In this document: positions 18,401 to 27,921 of the stretch, piece after piece
Layout: every line of letters starts with the position of its first letter
How positions within the stretch are numbered: the stretch's first letter is position 1
NCBI RefSeq assembly: GCF_001278845.1
Contig: NZ_CP012590.1
Coordinates: 1,798,001-1,862,000, forward strand
Direction of reading: 5' to 3'
DNA length: 64,000 nucleotides
From: Actinomyces sp. oral taxon 414
GTDB lineage: Bacteria; Actinomycetota; Actinomycetes; Actinomycetales; Actinomycetaceae
The notes under the pieces: generated by a model
Seen by the model: only the letters and a program-made list of their open reading frames with translations
What the model was told of the DNA's origin: nothing
Databases searched by the model: none
Translations under genes and position numbers: made by a program

Positions 18401-19128
18401 AGGCGTTCGCGGTAGGCGGTGCGCAGGGCGCTGGTGGCGCGGGCGACGGCGTCCGGATCGGCCGCGTCGCCGTCGCCGTCGAGGCTGCCGTCGTCGTCGC
18501 CGAGGCGGCCGAGCGCCCGGGTGACGGCGATGCGCAGGGCGGTGCGGGCGTCGGGGAGCCCGGGGGCGCCGGGGGCGCGGGCGGGGGCCAGGGCCGCCAG
18601 GGCGTCGGGGTGGGCCGCCAGGAAGTCGCCCAGGGCGCTGGAGCTGCCCAGGACGGCCAGGAGCCGCTGGAGGTGGCGCAGCTGCTCGTCGGGGGCGTCC
18701 TCCCCCACCGGCGAGGGCGCCCAGTCGGGGCGGGGCGCGGCCCGGGCGGCGGCGTCGGGCGCGCGGCGCAGGAGGCGGGCGAGCAGGTCGCGGGGGGAGT
18801 CCCGCGGCCCGTCGGCCCTGGCGGGCCCCCCGGCGTCGTCGTCAGCGGTATCGCCCGCGCCGGCACCGGCGTCGAGCGCCCGGGCGAGGCGGACCAGGCT
18901 CAGCAGCGCCAGGTCGGGGTCGGCCGCGGCCGCCAGGGCCCCGGCGAGGGCGTGCGCCCCGGCCCCCGGGTCGTCGGCGGGGGCGGGCGGCAGGAGCCGG
19001 GTCAGGGCCCCGTCGCCCAGACAGGCCAGGGCGCGGCCGGAGTCGGACACCCCGGCGGCCAGAAGGCGCGAGCGCAGGGAGCGCGGGCGGCGGCCGCCCA
19101 GGGGCGGCGTCGGCGCGGGATCGACCAT
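15421..19128 (-). CDS. glnE: Bifunctional glutamine synthetase adenylyltransferase/deadenylase (GlnE)
   Basis: GlnE adds AMP to, or removes it from, the regulatory Tyr of GlnA1 according to nitrogen status. Both nucleotidyltransferase halves are visible. The N-terminal deadenylase half has ELNYISDVDVVYVV and GPGGLRDVEFTVQ; the C-terminal adenylylase half has ASDADLLFVHRP and GPGGLSDVEWVAQ. At 1235 residues it is long for the family: an extra 120-residue Pro/Ala/Ser-rich tail follows the last conserved helices. It lies 5 bases downstream of glnA2, forming one operon, and acts on glnA1 about 10 kb away. Confidence 0.96.
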   Translation of the reverse strand: MVDPAPTPPLGGRRPRSLRSRLLAAGVSDSGRALACLGDGALTRLLPPAPADDPGAGAHALAGALAAAADPDLALLSLVRLARALDAGAGAGDTADDDAGGPARADGPRDSPRDLLARLLRRAPDAAARAAPRPDWAPSPVGEDAPDEQLRHLQRLLAVLGSSSALGDFLAAHPDALAALAPARAPGAPGLPDARTALRIAVTRALGRLGDDDGSLDGDGDAADPDAVARATSALRTAYRERLLGIVADDLTSPDPYQHVETVGRRMSDLADAALDAALLIARRAVGPPARNTALAVIAMGKTGARELNYISDVDVVYVVAPAEGRRVPEEELLAAGTALATELAAVVSATGAEPPLWPLDTGLRPEGKDGALVRTLASHVAYYQRWAASWEFQALLKARAAAGDEALGRAYEQAVAPFIWSASLRDNFVDDARAMRRRVERASEPRDGQDRRIKLGPGGLRDVEFTVQLLQLVHGRGDQTLRVRPTLTALRALSDGGYVSRGAAGALGDGYRVLRLLEHRSQLHRLRRTHDLPDSDADLRRIGRGIDRTALNDPDTLREAFRAARRQVRSLHEEIYYRPLLGAAAGLTADEMTLTPRAAGERLAAVGYRDPAGAMHHIQALTEGVSRRAAIQRQLLPVIIGWLGEGPDPDSGLLSFRTLSEKIGGSHWYLAMLRDSPVAARRLCHVLSGARWTTDRLAERPESIAWLDDDAELQPRDAAALREEACHILRRRSLHASDAADPEHEAREAMQAVMSLRSRELLRAALADSLDGLDPARTAAILTAATDAALEGALGIATALVIARRDGARALADGPDERGRWAAARADHAIIAMGRLGGAETGFASDADLLFVHRPRGGATGASETAAEAAAAEAEEIARTVVGLLAGARPHPLTADADLRPEGRRGPMSRSLDSYREYYGRWARTWERQALLRARPCAGDEDLARAFTDLIDPLRRPREGLEPQALREIRRLKARMESERLPRGADPARHLKLGPGGLSDVEWVAQILQLSHAGTHPGLRTTSTIGALEAAARDGLIDAEDARRLTAAWQLATRVRAANVIGTGRDGGARIDLLPSDPLEIRVVGRLLGLEPGRERDLEDLYRKTARHARLVAERILFGGAGAAGGSAAAGAATAPSPSSAAAPPPDAPVAAPQAGPPRGAAVRRGSGSSSGGTGPATSNGASPGRPTPKPASAPTPPSAPGRTPPSAPGQALPAPASPGGRRRRQNRGPYPWS

Positions 19129-19133
19129 GGCGC

Positions 19134-20465
19134 TCAGATCCGCGGGAAGAACTGGCCGAGCTCGAAGTCGGTGACCTGGGCGTCGTAGGCCCTGTACTCG
19201 CGCCGCTTGTTGCGCAGGAAGAATTCGAAGGCGTTCTCGCCCAGGGTGTCGGCCACGAGGTCGGAGCCGCTCATGGCCACGACGGCGGACTTCAGGGAGG
19301 TGGGCAGCTCGCCGATGCCCAGGGCGGCGCGCTCGACGTCGGACAGCAGCCAGACGTCGTCCTCGGTCTCGGCGGGCAGCTCGTAGTCCTCCTCGATGCC
19401 CTTGAGGCCGGCCGCGAGGATGACGGCCACGGCCAGGTAGGGGTTGGCGGAGGAGTCGATGCCGCGGTACTCCACGCGCGAGGCCTGGGCCTTGCCGGGC
19501 TTGTGCATGGGCACGCGCACCAGCGCCGAGCGGTTGTTGTGGCCCCAGCAGATGTAGCTGGGGGCCTCGTCACCGCCCCACAGGCGCTTGTAGGAGTTGA
19601 CGTGCTGGTTGGTCACAGCGGTGATCTCGCGGGCGTGGCGCAGCAGCCCGGCGATGAAGGCGCGCCCGGTCGCGGAGAGCTGGTACTGGCCGGCGGGGTC
19701 GTGGAAGGCGTTGCGCTCGCCCTCGAACAGGGAGAAGTGGGTGTGCATGCCGCTGCCGGGCCGGCCCACGAAGGGCTTGGGCATGAAGGTGGCCGAGCAG
19801 CCCTCCTGGAGGGCCACCTCCTCGACGACGGTACGGAAAGTCATAATGTTGTCCGCCATGGACAGGGCGTCGGCGAAGCGCAGGTCGATCTCGTTCTGGC
19901 CGGGGCCGCCCTCGTGGTGGGAGAACTCCACGGAGATGCCCATCTGCTCGAGCATGAGGATGGCGCGGCGGCGGAACTCGTGGGCGGTGCCGCCGGGCAC
20001 GTGGTCGAAGTAGCCGGCGTGGTCGGTGGGGCGGATGCGCCCGTCGGCGTCGCGCTCGACGAGGTAGAACTCGATCTCGGGGTGGACGTAGCAGGTGAAG
20101 CCGGCCTCGGCGACGCGGGCGAGCTGGCGTTCCAGGACGGCCCGCGGGTCGGTGCGGGCGGGCTCGCCGTCGGGGGTGAGCACGTCGCAGAACATGCGGG
20201 CCACCGCGTCGGTGCCCGAGCGCCACGGCAGGAGCTGGAAGGTGGAGGGGTCGGGGGCCAGCAGCATGTCCGACTCGAAGACGCGGGTCAGGCCCTCGAC
20301 GGCGGAGCCGTCGAAGCCGATGCCCTCCTCGAAGGCGCCCTCGACCTCCGCCGGGGCGATGGCCACCGACTTGAGCTGGCCGAGCACGTCGGTGAACCAC
20401 AGGCGGATGAAGCGGATGTCGCGCTCCTCAATGGCTCTGAGGACGTACTCCTGCTGCTTGTCCAT
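19134..20465 (-). CDS. glnA2: Glutamine synthetase-like protein, GSI-alpha group (GlnA2)
   Basis: A 443-residue GlnA homologue with GFDGSAVEG, EIEFYLVERD, KPFVGRPGSGMHTHFS and NNRSALVRVP. The region that should carry the adenylylation Tyr reads DDVWLLSDVERAALG, so it cannot be controlled by GlnE in the usual way. This fits the actinobacterial GlnA2 group found upstream of glnE. Members include active synthetases and gamma-glutamylpolyamine synthetases, so the substrate is uncertain. It heads the glnA2-glnE operon and is divergent from panB. Confidence 0.93.
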   Translation of the reverse strand: MDKQQEYVLRAIEERDIRFIRLWFTDVLGQLKSVAIAPAEVEGAFEEGIGFDGSAVEGLTRVFESDMLLAPDPSTFQLLPWRSGTDAVARMFCDVLTPDGEPARTDPRAVLERQLARVAEAGFTCYVHPEIEFYLVERDADGRIRPTDHAGYFDHVPGGTAHEFRRRAILMLEQMGISVEFSHHEGGPGQNEIDLRFADALSMADNIMTFRTVVEEVALQEGCSATFMPKPFVGRPGSGMHTHFSLFEGERNAFHDPAGQYQLSATGRAFIAGLLRHAREITAVTNQHVNSYKRLWGGDEAPSYICWGHNNRSALVRVPMHKPGKAQASRVEYRGIDSSANPYLAVAVILAAGLKGIEEDYELPAETEDDVWLLSDVERAALGIGELPTSLKSAVVAMSGSDLVADTLGENAFEFFLRNKRREYRAYDAQVTDFELGQFFPRI

Positions 20466-20635
20466 GCTCGGGACCTTCCTTGTCCGTGCTCGGGGCCCTC
20501 CCCGGGCTCGGGTCGTGCCGGGCCATCATGCCGCGCGCGCGTGTCGGACAGGTTGCACGACACCCGGCGGGCCGCGGCGGGGCGCGGGCGTGGCGCGCGG
20601 CCCCGGCCCGGCGGGCGGCCAAGTAGGCTGCGGCC

Positions 20636-21517
20636 ATGACCTGCGCACCAGACTCCCCGGCGGGCCCCTCCGACGCCTCCTCCCCCTACGGCCCGGCCCC
20701 GTCCCCCGGCGCACGCCCCGCGCGCCCGGTGCGGGTCCACCACCTGGCCCGGGCCAAGGAGCGCGGGGAGCGGCTGACCATGCTCACCGCCTACGACGCC
20801 GTCACCGCCCGCATCCTGGACGAGGCCGGCACCGATATGCTGCTGGTGGGGGACTCGATCGGCAATGTCATGTTCGGCCACGACACGACCCTGCCGGTGG
20901 AGCTGGACGAGATGGTGGTGGCCACGCGCTCGGTGGCCCGGGCGACGGCGCGGGCGCTCGTGGTCGCCGACCTGCCCTTCGGCACCTACGAGGCTGGCCC
21001 CGCCCAGGCGCTGGCCAGCGCCGTGCGCCTGATGAAGGCGGGGGCCAACGCCGTCAAGCTCGAGGGCGGGCGCCCGCGCGTCCAGACGGTTCGAGCGCTC
21101 GGCGAGGCTGGCATTCCGGTGGTCGGCCACCTCGGCTTCACCCCCCAGTCGGTCAACAGGCTGGGCGGCTTCCGGGTGCAGGGGCGCGGGGAGCAGGCCG
21201 CGGAGGCGCTCGTGGCCGACGCCGTGGCGCTGGCCGAGGCCGGTGCCGTGGCGATCGTCCTGGAGATGGTGCCCGAGCCGGTGGCCGCGCGGGTCACTGC
21301 GACCGTCCCGGTGCCGACCATCGGCATTGGCGCGGGGGCGCGCTGCGACGGCCAGGTGCTCGTGTGGACCGACATGGCCGGGATGACGCAGTGGGCGCCG
21401 CGCTTCGCCCGCCGGTTCGGCCAGGTCGGCCAGGCCCTGCGCCAGGCGGCGCAGGCGTACGGCGAGGCGGTGCGCGAGGGGTCATTCCCGACGTCGGAGC
21501 ACTCCTTCGACTCCTGA
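20636..21517 (+). CDS. panB: 3-methyl-2-oxobutanoate hydroxymethyltransferase (PanB)
   Basis: First step of pantothenate synthesis, transferring a hydroxymethyl group from methylene-THF to ketoisovalerate. The 293-residue protein has TMLTAYDAVTARILDEAGTD, the metal-site VGDSIGNVMFG, the ADLPFGTYE segment, KLEGG and VGHLGFTPQS, and the catalytic Glu in VLEMVPEP. About 35 Pro/Ser-rich residues precede the core. Neither panC nor panD is in the window. Confidence 0.95.
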   Translation: MTCAPDSPAGPSDASSPYGPAPSPGARPARPVRVHHLARAKERGERLTMLTAYDAVTARILDEAGTDMLLVGDSIGNVMFGHDTTLPVELDEMVVATRSVARATARALVVADLPFGTYEAGPAQALASAVRLMKAGANAVKLEGGRPRVQTVRALGEAGIPVVGHLGFTPQSVNRLGGFRVQGRGEQAAEALVADAVALAEAGAVAIVLEMVPEPVAARVTATVPVPTIGIGAGARCDGQVLVWTDMAGMTQWAPRFARRFGQVGQALRQAAQAYGEAVREGSFPTSEHSFDS

Positions 21518-21598
21518 CGAGCCCGCCTCCCGGCCGGCGGCCCGCCCCCGGCCGATCTTCCCGGCCGGCCCCGACGAGCCCGCCTCCCGGCCGGGGCG

Positions 21599-23482
21599 TC
21601 AGTCCTCCGGGGCAAGGTCCTCCGGGGCGGACTGCGCGTGCGCCGCCGTGTCGAGGCCCGTGAGCGCCTCGGAGAAGGTCCACCGGTTGAGGAGCCCCTC
21701 GAAGCGCCGCCCGTCGATGTAGACGACCGGGCCGGCGTCCTCGGTGAGGCCCTCGACGTCCAGGGCGTCGGCCATGACCTTGGGCTCGTCCACGGCGCTG
21801 TCGATGCGCGCCCACATGACGCGGGGGTCCAGGCCCGCCTCGCGGGCGGCGGCGGTGATGCCGTCGGCGGTGATCTGACCGCGCAGCTCGGCCACGGCGT
21901 CGTGGAAGCGCCACAGCTTGTCGGGGGCCTCGTGGTGGACCGCCTCCAGGGCCAGCGCGGTCAGGAGGCTCTCGGGGCCGGAGAGCTTGTGCCTCAGGAC
22001 GAGGCGCGCCTGCCCGGTGTCGCGCAGGTGGGCGATGCCCCTGAGGGCCTCCATGAGGCGCCAGCGCCCCTCGTAGGACATGTCCGCGTAGTTGATGAGC
22101 GTGCGGGGCGCGTCCGGGTCGCCGGTCATGAGTTCCGCGTCCGCGTCCACGGGCCGGCACAGGCGCTCGCCGGGCGGCGGGGGCAGCGGACGGACCCTGT
22201 CCGCGATGCGGAGGATGACGGCGGCCAGGAGCAGGGCGCCCAGGGAGGCGAGCAGAACGCCCAGACGGGCCTGGTCGCGCAGGGTCTCGTCGTCCAGGGC
22301 GAGGTTGGCCACGAGCAGGGAGATCGTGAAGCCCATGCCCGACAGGGCCGCCAGGCCCAGGATCCGGGGCATGTCCAGGCCGGGCAGGCGCGAGGCCGGC
22401 ACGAGGCGCAGGACCAGTCCCGCCCCCAGGGCCACGCCCACGAACTTGCCGATGACCAGGCCCGCGATGACGGCCCACATGAGGCGCGAGGACAGGGCGG
22501 TGGCGATGGTCCGGCCGTTGAGGGCCACGCCCGCGTTCGCCAGGGCGAACAGGGGGACGACGACGTAGTTGACGTAAGGGGGCAGCACCCAGGACAGGCG
22601 CTGGTTCATGGGCATGGAGTAGGTCAGCGACTCGTGCAGCACGACCGCGGTGGCCGGGTGCGGTGACTGGCGGTAGAGCCTGGCGACCTCGTCCACCCCG
22701 TCCACGTCCGCGGTGCGCACCGGGTAGACCGGCATGAGCAGGGCGATGAGGACGCCGGCCAGGGTGGCGTGGACGCCCGAGCGGTACAGGGCGTACCAGA
22801 TGACGACCGCCAGGAGGACGTAGGGGGGCGTGCGCCACACGCCCCGGCGCGCCAGGACCCAGATGCCCGCCAGCCCCAGGGCGGCGCAGCCCAGGGCCAC
22901 CAGGTTGAGCGAGCCCGAGTAGAAGACGGCGATGACCGCGAGGGCGCCGATGTCGTCGATGACGGCGAAGGCCAGGAGGAAGGCGCGCAGGCGCGGGGCC
23001 CTCTTGGGGCCGATGAGGGCGAGCATGCCCAGGGCGAAGGCGGTGTCCGTGGAGATGACCGCCCCCCAGGCGCCGGCGCCGTCGGTCCCGTGGGCGATGC
23101 CCAGGTGGACCAGGGCCGGGACCACGAGGCCGCCGACCGCGGCGGCGACCGGCAGGAGGGCCCGGCCGGGCAGCCGCAGCTCGCCCAGGGTGAGGTCGCG
23201 GCGCACGTCGAGGCCCACCATGAAGAAGAAGGCCGCCATGAGGCCCTCGTCCACCCAGCCGTGGAGGCTGAGTTCCACGCTGAACGGGCCGACGGCCAGG
23301 GAGGCGGGCGTGTGCCAGAAATCGTGGTAGCTGTGCCCGACATTGGCCCACACCAGGGCCAGGAGGGTCGCCGCGGTCAGGGCGAGGGCCGCGTAGGTCT
23401 CATTGGTCTGCATATTGCGGCGACGGCGACGACGGCGCAGCCAGGCGTCAACGTTCTCGGTCACGACCGCGGGCGTGCTCAC
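21599..23482 (-). CDS. nhaA: NhaA Na+/H+ antiporter with C-terminal DsbA/thioredoxin-like domain
   Basis: Residues about 25-440 are NhaA, a membrane antiporter exchanging sodium for protons, with the ion-site Asp pair in [20 protein letters not shown] and the pore segment [12 protein letters not shown]. Residues about 450-600 resemble the thioredoxin-fold domain fused to NhaA in many actinobacteria, but [17 protein letters not shown] stands where a CxxC would be, so it cannot do disulfide chemistry. The N-terminal RRRRRRR stretch may set topology. It is monocistronic. Confidence 0.92.
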   Translation of the reverse strand: MSTPAVVTENVDAWLRRRRRRRNMQTNETYAALALTAATLLALVWANVGHSYHDFWHTPASLAVGPFSVELSLHGWVDEGLMAAFFFMVGLDVRRDLTLGELRLPGRALLPVAAAVGGLVVPALVHLGIAHGTDGAGAWGAVISTDTAFALGMLALIGPKRAPRLRAFLLAFAVIDDIGALAVIAVFYSGSLNLVALGCAALGLAGIWVLARRGVWRTPPYVLLAVVIWYALYRSGVHATLAGVLIALLMPVYPVRTADVDGVDEVARLYRQSPHPATAVVLHESLTYSMPMNQRLSWVLPPYVNYVVVPLFALANAGVALNGRTIATALSSRLMWAVIAGLVIGKFVGVALGAGLVLRLVPASRLPGLDMPRILGLAALSGMGFTISLLVANLALDDETLRDQARLGVLLASLGALLLAAVILRIADRVRPLPPPPGERLCRPVDADAELMTGDPDAPRTLINYADMSYEGRWRLMEALRGIAHLRDTGQARLVLRHKLSGPESLLTALALEAVHHEAPDKLWRFHDAVAELRGQITADGITAAAREAGLDPRVMWARIDSAVDEPKVMADALDVEGLTEDAGPVVYIDGRRFEGLLNRWTFSEALTGLDTAAHAQSAPEDLAPED

Positions 23483-23521
23483 GTGCGTCCTTCCAATGAG
23501 TCCTTCCGGCGGTCGGACTCC

Positions 23522-24247
23522 TCACGGCCCCTCCGGGCGGGACAGGTCGATGGGCGCCAGGGTCACGCCCTCGAAGGCCGGGCGGAGGTCCCGGCTCGGG
23601 AAGGTGACGCCCTGGTCGCCCGGATCCACGGCCCAGGACACCAGGGTCGGCTCCCGGGGGCGGTCGGGGTCGAGCTCGACGGTCGTGACCGAGCAGTTCG
23701 CCATGGGGGCCAGGGAGAAGATCTCCGGGCCGATCCAGCGGCCCAGCAGGGTCATGAGCGTCATGCCGTGGGAGACGACGAGGACCCGGGCGTCGGGCCG
23801 CCCGGCGTGCGCGTCCTCGCGCAGGTCCGCCACGACGCGGGCCAGGGCGGCGTCGACGTGGGCGAGGTAGTCGGCGGCGCCGATCCCACCGGGCGCCCCG
23901 GGATGGGCGCCGCTGAGCACCCCGGGCAGATGGCGGGCCGGGTCCAGGGCCCGCAGCATCTCCTCGTCCGGCCCGCCGTCGTAGATCCCGTAGTCGTACT
24001 CGCGCAGCCCGTCCAGCACCACCCGTTCGACGTCGGGCCTGCCGGCCAGCAGGATGTCCGCGGTCTGGATCACGCGCCCCTGGGGGCTGAGGTAGGCGCG
24101 CGCCAGCGGGAGGCGGCCCAGGTACTCGGCGGTCGCGCGCGCCCCGCGGCGCCCCTCGGGAGTCAAGGGCGAGTCGCTGGACCCCTGGGTCCGGCGCCGC
24201 TCGTTGAGGACGGTGCGCCCGTGACGCACGAAGTGGATTGCGCTCAT
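23522..24247 (-). CDS. Histidine phosphatase family protein
   Basis: A 241-residue phosphoglycerate-mutase-like protein: RHG motif [26 protein letters not shown] and second His in [15 protein letters not shown]. It is distinct from the protein at 14721-15359. The GmpB/CobC-type layout allows a phosphatase role but the substrate is unknown. It is 39 bases upstream of the nhaA start and may be co-transcribed with it. Confidence 0.9.
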   Translation of the reverse strand: MSAIHFVRHGRTVLNERRRTQGSSDSPLTPEGRRGARATAEYLGRLPLARAYLSPQGRVIQTADILLAGRPDVERVVLDGLREYDYGIYDGGPDEEMLRALDPARHLPGVLSGAHPGAPGGIGAADYLAHVDAALARVVADLREDAHAGRPDARVLVVSHGMTLMTLLGRWIGPEIFSLAPMANCSVTTVELDPDRPREPTLVSWAVDPGDQGVTFPSRDLRPAFEGVTLAPIDLSRPEGP

Positions 24248-24319
24248 CGGCTCATCGTAGACGGGGCGCGGGCGGGGCGGGCGGGGCGCGACGGCGTCGG
24301 CCCCTCCTATGCTGGCCCC

Positions 24320-25216
24320 ATGATGTCCGCCGATTCACCGCTCTCCCCGGCCGATCGCGCCCCGCGGGGCACGCTCACGAAGGGACGGCTCAGTCCCGAC
24401 CGCCACGTCCCGGGTTCGATCCCCCGCCCCGAGTACATGTTCCACGACGGGCCCGAACGGGTGACGGCCTCCGACGTCAAGGACGCCGAGACCGTCGAGC
24501 GCATCCGGGCCGCCGGCCGGATCGCGGCCCGCGCCCTGGCGCAGGCCGCCGCCGCCATCGCCCCCGGCGTGACCACCGACGAGCTCGACCGCATCGCCCA
24601 CGAGTACATGTGCGACCACGGCGCCTACCCGTCCTGCCTGGGCTACATGGGCTTCCCCAAGTCGATCTGCACCTCGGTCAACGAGGTCATCTGCCACGGC
24701 ATCCCGGACTCCACGGTGCTGGCCGAGGGCGATCTGATCAACCTGGACGTGACCGCCTATCTCGACGGCGTCCACGGCGACACCAACGCCACCTTCCCCG
24801 TCGGCCGGGTCGACCCCGAGACCGCCGCCCTCATCGAGCGCACCCGCACCGCCATGGAGCGCGGCATCCGGGCCGTGCGCCCCGGCCGTGAGATCAATGT
24901 CATCGGCCGCGTCATCGAGAAGTACGCCAAGCGCTTCGACTACGGGGTCGTGCGCGACTACACCGGTCACGGCGTGGGCGAGGCCTTCCACTCCGGGCTC
25001 ATCATTCCGCACTACGACGCCGCCCCCGCCTACAGCACCGTCATGGAGGTGGGCATGGTCTTCACCATCGAGCCGATGCTGACCCTGGGGGACCAGGACT
25101 GGGAGCAGTGGGACGACGGCTGGACCGTGGTGACCCGGGACCGCTCGCGCACCGCCCAGTTCGAGCACACGCTGGTGGTCACCGAGGACGGCGCCGAGGT
25201 GCTGACCCTCCCCTAG
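24320..25216 (+). CDS. map: Methionine aminopeptidase type I
   Basis: Removes the initiator Met after deformylation. The 298-residue enzyme has the metal ligands in [18 protein letters not shown], His in [11 protein letters not shown], Glu in FTIEPML and Glu in [12 protein letters not shown]. An N-terminal extension of about 45 residues precedes the catalytic fold, as in MapB-like actinobacterial enzymes. Two adjacent ATGs (24320 and 24323) could start it. It works downstream of peptide deformylase, encoded at 55062-55553. Confidence 0.95.
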   Translation: MMSADSPLSPADRAPRGTLTKGRLSPDRHVPGSIPRPEYMFHDGPERVTASDVKDAETVERIRAAGRIAARALAQAAAAIAPGVTTDELDRIAHEYMCDHGAYPSCLGYMGFPKSICTSVNEVICHGIPDSTVLAEGDLINLDVTAYLDGVHGDTNATFPVGRVDPETAALIERTRTAMERGIRAVRPGREINVIGRVIEKYAKRFDYGVVRDYTGHGVGEAFHSGLIIPHYDAAPAYSTVMEVGMVFTIEPMLTLGDQDWEQWDDGWTVVTRDRSRTAQFEHTLVVTEDGAEVLTLP

Positions 25217-25392
25217 ACCCCGCCCCGGCCCGCCCCTCCCCCGGGCTCCCCGAGCGCGGACCGGGGCGTCGTGGAGAGAGCTCCCCCGGGTGGGATTCCG
25301 AGGAAACCTCGTGACACCCCCGCACCGGGGTGTAGATTCTGTCCCGGGCGACATCGGTCGCGTCCCCATCCTGTTCACCTCCGGAGGTCTTC

Positions 25393-26562
25393 ATGGCACT
25401 GCGCTTCAACCCCCCGCCGAACTGGCCGGCACCGCCCGACGGCTTCGTGCCCCCGGCCGGCTGGCAGCCAGACCCGGCCTGGGGCCCGGCGCCCGAGGGC
25501 TGGCAGCTGTGGGTCGACGACTCGGCGACCACGGGCCCCAACGCCTCCGCCCCCCAGTCCTCCTCCGGCGCGGATCCGGCCTGGGCTCCGACGCAGGCCG
25601 TGTCCACGAGCTCCTCCGCCGCCGTCGCCGACCCCACGGGGGCCCCGGTCTCGGCGCCCAGCGGGGACTACGCCTCCGGGCCGATGAGCTCGCCCAACCC
25701 CATGGGGATGTCCGCCCCCAGCGGCATGTCCGCCGCCCCGTCCACCTCCTCGGCCCCCGCGGCGAGCCCCTACGCGGCGAACATGGACTACGCGCAGGCC
25801 CCGACGCCCTACCAGAACCAGCCCTACCAGGGCCTGAGTATGCCCGCGGACCCGCAGTCGAGCTGGCAGCCGGGCGGCCCCGACGGCGCTGCGGGCGGCT
25901 CACCGGACAAGCCGGTGACCAAGCAGTGGTGGTTCTGGACCATTATCGCCGTCGTGGTCGTCGCGCTCGTCGCGGTCGGCGTCGTCGTCGCCCTCAACCT
26001 CAACAAGAACGACAATGCGAAGGGCGGCAGCACCCGCGCCGGCGGGGGCGGCTCGACGCACAGCCAGCCGAGCGGCGACACGACCGGCAGCACTCCCAAT
26101 ACGAGCAACCGGGGCAGATCCATGGACAACCCGGCTTCCATGGGGGACACTTTCACCTTCCACGCCTCGGAGTACTCCGATGACCCGGACGCGACCGTGG
26201 ACATCGCCTTCGAGGAGATCCAGTGGGACGCCACGCAGGACATCAGCAAGGCCTACACCTCCCAGACGCCCTCCGCGGACCAGGTCTACATCCGCCTCAA
26301 GATCAAAGTCACCTATCACGGCAAGGGCAAGTTCGACCCCTTCAACCTCCAGGTCGCCTATGTGAAGGACGGGAATTCCACCGACACGTCGTACGTCTCC
26401 ACGAACGATGAGTTCAGGAAGCAGTCCGCGCCGCGCGATGGCGGCAGCGCCTCGGGCTTCGTCACCTTCCTCATCTCGAAGAGCGATGTGAAGGAGGGCG
26501 TCTTCGCCATCAGCGTCTTCTTCTTCGAGAACGGTGAGGAGGTGTACCTCAAGGCCGACTGA
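25393..26562 (+). CDS. Single-pass membrane protein with Pro-rich N-terminus and DUF4352-like extracellular domain
   Basis: A 389-residue protein. The N-terminal 170 residues are Pro/Ala/Ser-rich, with the start NPPPNWPAPPDGFVPPAGWQ typical of actinobacterial surface proteins. One transmembrane helix at about 178-201 (WWFWTIIAVVVVALVAVGVV) is followed by a Ser/Gly linker and a beta-rich domain of about 150 residues resembling DUF4352 (telokin-like). CCGGAGG lies before the ATG. It is probably cell-envelope-anchored with the domain outside. No ligand or function can be read. Confidence 0.75.
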   Translation: MALRFNPPPNWPAPPDGFVPPAGWQPDPAWGPAPEGWQLWVDDSATTGPNASAPQSSSGADPAWAPTQAVSTSSSAAVADPTGAPVSAPSGDYASGPMSSPNPMGMSAPSGMSAAPSTSSAPAASPYAANMDYAQAPTPYQNQPYQGLSMPADPQSSWQPGGPDGAAGGSPDKPVTKQWWFWTIIAVVVVALVAVGVVVALNLNKNDNAKGGSTRAGGGGSTHSQPSGDTTGSTPNTSNRGRSMDNPASMGDTFTFHASEYSDDPDATVDIAFEEIQWDATQDISKAYTSQTPSADQVYIRLKIKVTYHGKGKFDPFNLQVAYVKDGNSTDTSYVSTNDEFRKQSAPRDGGSASGFVTFLISKSDVKEGVFAISVFFFENGEEVYLKAD

Positions 26563-26588
26563 CGGCCCTGGCGCCTAACCGGCGCGGC

Positions 26589-26630
26589 GCGCGGCGGCCG
26601 CCCACTGATCTCGGTGGGCGGCCGCCGCGC
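26589..26630. terminator. Strong hairpin between the DUF4352-like gene and rnpB
   Basis: A perfect 17-bp GC stem (26589-26605 with 26614-26630) and an 8-base loop lie between two convergent transcription units. There is no U-tract, as is common in high-GC actinobacteria. It probably serves both directions. Confidence 0.75.
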
Positions 26631-26650
26631 TGCGCGAAGCCGCGGGGCGG

Positions 26651-27032
<382 letters not shown>

Positions 27033-27140
27033 GCCCAGCACTCTACCGCCTCGCCCGCCCGGCCGCAGCCGACTCCACCGGCCCCACCGGCCCACTGCGC
27101 GCCGTCCGGTGCCCGGTGCCCGGCGGGCGCCCGGCCGCGC

Positions 27141-27875
27141 TCAGATGTCCATGCGCACAATGATGACGTCGTTCTCCTCGGCGTGGATGACTTCGTCGGC
27201 GGGGGCCGCGGCGATCCGCGAGTACTCCCTGGGACTGATCTGGATCGGGGAGCCCTCGAGCCGGCGTCCGTGGAGGGCGACGGCCCCCAGGCCCCCGGTG
27301 GCGGCCCGGACCGCCTCGTACTCGTCGAGCAGCGCCCGGTCGATGGTTCCGACCAGCTCGGCGCGCTCACGATCGAGCCGCTCGACCTCGGCGTCGATGC
27401 GGGCGAAGGCGGCGTCGCGCTCGGCGGTCAGTTCGCGCCCGGCGCTGCGGATCTCGCCCTCCTCGGCGGCGAGATCGCGCACCCTGCCCTGAGCGCCCTC
27501 GAGGGCCTCCACGGCGGCCAGCTGGGCGTCCTCAAGCGCCGTCCGGCGTCGGCCGAGCTGGTCGAGCTCCCCCTGGATGGCGGTCAGGTCCCGGGGATTG
27601 GCCGTGCCCGACGACAGGCGCTCGCGCAGGACGGCGGCGCGGCGTGTGACCTGGTCGACCTCGTTCTCGCTGCGCGCGGCCCCCTTCTTGGCCTCGGCGA
27701 GCGTCCCGTCGGCGAGGACGGCCGCGCGCCGGTTGTCCTTGAGGCGCTCGACGGTGGCCTTGATGCGGGACAGGACGGGCAGGTGCCTGCGCTCGTGCCT
27801 CAGGCGGGCGAGCCGGGAGTCGAGGCTCTGGAGGTCGATGAGCAGTCGCTGCTGGCTGAGGGGGGCGCTCGTCAC
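27141..27875 (-). CDS. C4-type zinc-ribbon family protein lacking all cysteines
   Basis: A 244-residue protein made of a long coiled coil (about 1-180) and a C-terminal region ISPREYSRIAAAPADEVIHA that aligns with the zinc ribbon of actinobacterial CT398/Rv2229c-type proteins. The family normally carries two Cys pairs there; this protein has no Cys at all (RRLEGS and HAEENDVI stand where the pairs should be). Family function is uncertain; a nucleic-acid or protein-complex role has been proposed. It follows the Nif3-like gene by 46 bases in the usual order. Confidence 0.85.
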   Translation of the reverse strand: MTSAPLSQQRLLIDLQSLDSRLARLRHERRHLPVLSRIKATVERLKDNRRAAVLADGTLAEAKKGAARSENEVDQVTRRAAVLRERLSSGTANPRDLTAIQGELDQLGRRRTALEDAQLAAVEALEGAQGRVRDLAAEEGEIRSAGRELTAERDAAFARIDAEVERLDRERAELVGTIDRALLDEYEAVRAATGGLGAVALHGRRLEGSPIQISPREYSRIAAAPADEVIHAEENDVIIVRMDI

Positions 27876-27921
27876 GGCTGTGGTCCTTCGCTGCTGGCCG
27901 AGGTCTGGAATTCTGCGGGCG

